A DNA stretch of 64,000 nucleotides, from assembly GCA_946479515.1 (NCBI GenBank), contig CAMLGF010000004.1:1-64000 (forward strand). The letters run 5' to 3'. Within the stretch, counting starts at the first letter, position 1. Each line of letters starts with the position of its first letter. Under the pieces are notes generated by a model, which worked only from the letters and a program-made list of their open reading frames with translations, was not told the origin of the DNA and ran no database searches. The translations under genes and the position numbers were made by a program. Positions 60,822-64,000 of the stretch are shown one piece after another. Source of the DNA: an uncultured Pseudomonadota bacterium. Lineage in GTDB: Bacteria > Pseudomonadota > Gammaproteobacteria > Steroidobacterales > Steroidobacteraceae.

Positions 60822-62606
60822 GTGAAGTCGGTTGAAACGAGAGCGCTCGACTCGGGCGGCGCGCCCGAGCGCAGCGCGGAAAGCGTATTGCGCGCGGTTT
60901 GCCTGCGACTCGGCTGCACGGCAGCCGCGGCGATATTCCCGCGCGAGGAGTCGCGCGCGGTCTGGGGACGGTCGGAACAGGATCTCGCATTCGTGCGCGG
61001 GCAGCTGTCCGTGGTCGGCGACGAAGTCGCGCGCCGCACCGTCGACACCCGCAAACCCGTCGCCTCCAACAAGCTGCGACACGTGAGCGGTGGGGCCATC
61101 GCCTGCAAGCTCGTGTCGGTGCCGCTGCTCGCGCGCGGCGGTCCGGCGGGGGCTCTCATCATCTTCAATCGACCCGACGAGCCGAGCTTCGACGAATTCA
61201 GCGTGCGACGCCTCGGCCGCTTCGCGCGATTGCTGGCGCGTAACGCCACCCAGGACCTGGATGCGCTCACCGGGCTGTATTCCTGGGATGGATTCAAGAA
61301 TCGCGTGGAGGCGTGGACGCGCGAGGCGCCGCCCGGCGCCATGGTGTCCATGCTGTACGGCGACATCGATCGCCTGCATCTCATCAACGATCTCGCCGGA
61401 TTCTCCGAGGGCGATCGCGTCATCGCGCGCTGCGGCGTCATCATCCGCAAGGCGCTGGTGGGCGCGGACAGCTTCGCCTGCCGCTTGTCCGGCGACCGCT
61501 TCACCGTGTTCCTGCCGCACATGAATCTCGCGCAGGCGCGCCAGCTCGCCGCGGCCATCTGCCGCGAGGTGTCGGGCGGCACGGACGCGCAGCAGCACCC
61601 CGTATCCATGAGCTGGGGCGCTGTGTCGATGAACGCCTCGGACCTGCACCTCGACCATCGGGCGGCCGAAGCCGAGATCGCCTGCAAGACTGCCAAGGAT
61701 CGTGGGCGCGGACGCGTGGAGGTCTACCAGGACACCGATCAGAGCATGATCCGTCGCCACGACGAGATCGGGCTCATCGGCAGCGTGCGTGAGGCGCTGC
61801 GCCAGCAGCGCATCGTGGTGTTCGCGCAGCCGATCACGCCGCTGATCAACACCACGTTGCCCGTGACGTACGAGCTGCTGGTGCGCATCATCGACGGCAA
61901 GGGCAACCTCGTGGAGGCCGCTGACTTCATGTCGGCGGCGACCCGTTACCAGATCCTGCCCGAGATCGACCGGGCGGTCTGCGAGCGCGCATTCCAGCAG
62001 CTCGGCAGGAATACGGGCGCGCCGGTGCGCGTGTCCATCAATCTAGCCGGACCGACGCTGTCGGATCCGGATTTCCTCGAATGGCTGCTCTCGGCCATGT
62101 CGAAGCACAACATCAACGGCGCCAGCCTGGTGTTCGAGATCACCGAGGCGGCCGCGGCCGCCAATCTCACCCAGGTGCAGCAGTTCATCCGGCGCATGAC
62201 CGCGCACGGCGTGCGCTTCGCGCTGGACGATTTCGGTACCGGCGTGAGCTCGCTCGCGTACCTCAAGAATCTCGAGATCAGCACCATCAAGCTGGACGGC
62301 TCGTACGTGCGCGACGTGCTCACCAATACGCGCTCGCAGGCACTGGTGCGCGCCATCGTGCAGCTCGCCGACGCCATGGGCATCACCACGGTGGCCGAGT
62401 ACGTCGAGTCGAACGGCGTGCGCGACCGGCTCGCGTCGCTCGGTATCCAGTTCGGTCAGGGATTCGCGCTGGGCCGTCCGGGGCCGCTGGACGATGTACT
62501 TGCCGCCGTCGCCGAGCGTGCGCCGGAAGGATGCGAGCGGCCTTTCAACGACGAGAAGCCGTTCACCACCCCGTCGGGCATTCCGATCATGTTCAAACAC
62601 GCGTGA
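60822..62606 (+). CDS. GAF-like, degenerate-GGDEF and EAL domain protein
   Basis: About 594 residues, cytoplasmic. A GAF-like domain (about 20-125, CLRLGCTAAAAIFPREES) precedes a GGDEF-fold domain whose signature reads SGDRF (223-227), so diguanylate synthesis is unlikely. The EAL domain (about 300-550) keeps YELLVRI, VSINLAG, FEITEAAAA and FALDDFGTGVSSLAYL, so phosphodiesterase activity is likely. Start choice: GTG 60822 has GGAG 9 nt upstream; ATG 60738 is in frame without a clear Shine-Dalgarno. The degenerate GGDEF part may bind GTP as an allosteric input (family knowledge). Confidence 0.88.
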   Translation: MKSVETRALDSGGAPERSAESVLRAVCLRLGCTAAAAIFPREESRAVWGRSEQDLAFVRGQLSVVGDEVARRTVDTRKPVASNKLRHVSGGAIACKLVSVPLLARGGPAGALIIFNRPDEPSFDEFSVRRLGRFARLLARNATQDLDALTGLYSWDGFKNRVEAWTREAPPGAMVSMLYGDIDRLHLINDLAGFSEGDRVIARCGVIIRKALVGADSFACRLSGDRFTVFLPHMNLAQARQLAAAICREVSGGTDAQQHPVSMSWGAVSMNASDLHLDHRAAEAEIACKTAKDRGRGRVEVYQDTDQSMIRRHDEIGLIGSVREALRQQRIVVFAQPITPLINTTLPVTYELLVRIIDGKGNLVEAADFMSAATRYQILPEIDRAVCERAFQQLGRNTGAPVRVSINLAGPTLSDPDFLEWLLSAMSKHNINGASLVFEITEAAAAANLTQVQQFIRRMTAHGVRFALDDFGTGVSSLAYLKNLEISTIKLDGSYVRDVLTNTRSQALVRAIVQLADAMGITTVAEYVESNGVRDRLASLGIQFGQGFALGRPGPLDDVLAAVAERAPEGCERPFNDEKPFTTPSGIPIMFKHA

Positions 62607-62671
62607 GGGGGAATGGAGTCACTGCCCATTTGCTGGCAAAAGGGGAGTGAAGCCATTTAAGCTCGCGCGCC

Positions 62672-63982
62672 ATGATCAAACTGACGCGCTACCAGTGGAC
62701 GGTGTTCTTCGCCGCCTGGCTCGGCTGGGGATTCGACATCTTCGACGGGCTGCTGTTCAACTTCGTGGCGCCGAATGCCATACCGACGTTGTTAGGCCTG
62801 AGCATCGGCACGCCCGAAGCCAACGCGGCCATCTTCTACTGGAACGGCATACTCAACTCCCTGCTGCTGCTCGGCTGGGCGGTGGGCGGCGTGATGTTCG
62901 GCCCCATCTGCGACCGCTTCGGGCGCAAGCGCGTGCTCATGCTCACCATGCTGCTGTACGCGCTGGGTACGGCGTCCTGCGCGTTCGTCACCGACATGTG
63001 GCAGCTGGTGATCTTCCGCATCGTCGCGAGTCTCGGCATCGGTGGCGAATGGGCCGCGGGCTCCGCCATGGTCGCCGAGGTGGTGCCCGAGGACAAGCGC
63101 GTGGAAGCCGGCGCGCTGCTCTACACCAGCGCCCCGTTCGGTCTCTTCCTCGCCGCGACGGTCAACCACGAGGTCGCAGGTGGCTGGTTCGCGCACGATC
63201 CGTCGATGTCCTGGCGCTATGTGCTGCTCTTCGGCCTGATCCCTGCCGCGCTGGCATTCATCGTGCGCGCCTTCGTCCGCGAACCAGAGCGTTGGGCCGC
63301 GGCCACGGCCAACGCCGCGCCGGCGCGCGTACGCGAGATCTTCGCGGCCGGCATGCGCTCGCGCACCGTGAGCGCGCTCATCGTCACCGTCGTGGCGCTG
63401 ATCACGTGGTGGACCTGCAACGCCTTCCTGCCGGTGATCGCCAGCGCGCTGGCGGGCGCGCAGGCCGTCACTGACGGGCTCGACGTCGCCGCCACCGCAG
63501 CCCTCAAGGAGAGCTGGAAGGCCACGGCCACGAACTGGTTCAACCTCGGCGGCCTCATCGGCACGCTGCTCACGATCCCCGTGGCGCGACATCTCGGCCG
63601 GCGCAAGCTGTACGCCGTCTACTTTGCCGCGAGCGCCGCGTCGGTGCTGCTCATCTTCGGCCTGGACATCCCGTCGGAATTGCGTCTGCGCCTGTGGTTC
63701 TTCATCGGCATCTCCGTGTTCGGCGTGTTCGGCAGCTTCCCGTTCTATCTACCCGAGCTGTTCCCGACGCGGCTGCGCTCCACGGGCAGCGGCTTCTGCT
63801 ACAACATCGGCCGGGTGATCACGGCGGGCGGCGTATTCGTCGTCGGTGCGGTCATCCAGACGTCGCAGGGTGACCCTGCCGTCATCCTCAAGACCCTGTT
63901 CATGATGGGGTTCGTGCCCATCGTCGGGTTGCTGCTGCTCCGGTGGGTCATCGAGACGCGTGGCGAGAAGATGCCGGACTGA
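62672..63982 (+). CDS. MFS transporter (sugar-acid/aromatic-acid:H+ symporter type)
   Basis: A 436-residue inner-membrane protein with 12 predicted membrane segments. The loop after helix 2 carries GPICDRFGRKRVLML, the MFS signature, and a second copy after helix 8 reads HLGRRKLYAVY. FDIFDGLLFNFVAPNAIP in helix 1 and IGGEWAAGSAMVAEVVP in helix 4 resemble the metabolite:H+ (SHS/AAHS) branch. The substrate cannot be read. No clear Shine-Dalgarno precedes the ATG. It stands alone at the window end. Confidence 0.9.
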   Translation: MIKLTRYQWTVFFAAWLGWGFDIFDGLLFNFVAPNAIPTLLGLSIGTPEANAAIFYWNGILNSLLLLGWAVGGVMFGPICDRFGRKRVLMLTMLLYALGTASCAFVTDMWQLVIFRIVASLGIGGEWAAGSAMVAEVVPEDKRVEAGALLYTSAPFGLFLAATVNHEVAGGWFAHDPSMSWRYVLLFGLIPAALAFIVRAFVREPERWAAATANAAPARVREIFAAGMRSRTVSALIVTVVALITWWTCNAFLPVIASALAGAQAVTDGLDVAATAALKESWKATATNWFNLGGLIGTLLTIPVARHLGRRKLYAVYFAASAASVLLIFGLDIPSELRLRLWFFIGISVFGVFGSFPFYLPELFPTRLRSTGSGFCYNIGRVITAGGVFVVGAVIQTSQGDPAVILKTLFMMGFVPIVGLLLLRWVIETRGEKMPD

Positions 63983-64000
63983 GAGAGGGCTGACGGCCAG

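Overview
The window is GC-rich, densely coded DNA from a bacterial chromosome. It most resembles a gammaproteobacterium outside the Enterobacterales, for example a Steroidobacter, Nevskia or Xanthomonad-type lineage (inference). The grounds are the gltX context with tRNA-Val, tRNA-Ala and tRNA-Glu, a complete glrK-qseG-glrR set, a srkA/YihE-type kinase, a TorF-like porin family, and an exopolysaccharide locus of the exosortase A (XrtA/PEP-CTERM) type. I see no insertion sequence, phage or CRISPR array.

Layout. (1) 1-3127: the 5' half of a tRNA-Val gene, gltX, and a minus-strand lipoprotein built of four Ig-like repeats plus a fibronectin-III-like domain. (2) 3128-3734: a regulatory block with a convincing cyclic-di-GMP-I (GEMM) riboswitch on the minus strand ahead of the lipoprotein. 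On the plus strand it has a near-consensus promoter for tRNA-Ala(GGC) and tRNA-Glu(TTC), closed by an intrinsic terminator. (3) 3798-43174: about 40 kb of surface-glycan genes. These include a Wzy-like polymerase/ligase, many GT2 and GT4 glycosyltransferases, an XrtA-type amidotransferase, and a Wza-like export protein. They also include a chain-length determinant, a tyrosine autokinase, an outer-membrane barrel, a Wzm/Wzt ABC exporter, two polysaccharide pyruvyltransferase-like proteins and a Wzx-like flippase. A CDP-sugar operon (rfbF, rfbG, epimerase, PIG-L deacetylase, class-III aminotransferase, SAF-domain dehydrogenase) follows, then the sigma-54 activator PrsR, an XrtA-type deacetylase and the initiating sugar transferase. 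Both Wzx/Wzy-type and ABC-type export parts are present; the exosortase itself is not.

(4) 43161-47682: a minus-strand operon galE-glrK-qseG-glrR, linking UDP-galactose supply to an envelope-sensing two-component system. (5) 47746-54267: srkA, a small lipoprotein, a very large PAS/GAF/GGDEF/EAL protein and a YbdK-type carboxylate-amine ligase. (6) 54277-56820: a translationally coupled trio of ECF sigma factor, anti-sigma factor and subtilisin-like protease. The periplasmic part of the anti-sigma factor looks like a subtilase prodomain, and the protease appears to lack the oxyanion-hole Asn. I consider this the most unusual unit in the window. (7) 56873-63982: a TorF-like porin, two more GGDEF/EAL proteins (one with a broken GGDEF motif) and an MFS transporter.

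How it fits together (inference). Three c-di-GMP-related enzymes and one c-di-GMP riboswitch share the window with an exopolysaccharide locus and a riboswitch-controlled adhesin-like lipoprotein. This suggests a local matrix/biofilm programme in which c-di-GMP level, PrsR/sigma-54 and GlrK/GlrR set cell-surface composition. All calls are from reading the sequence; no database search was run.
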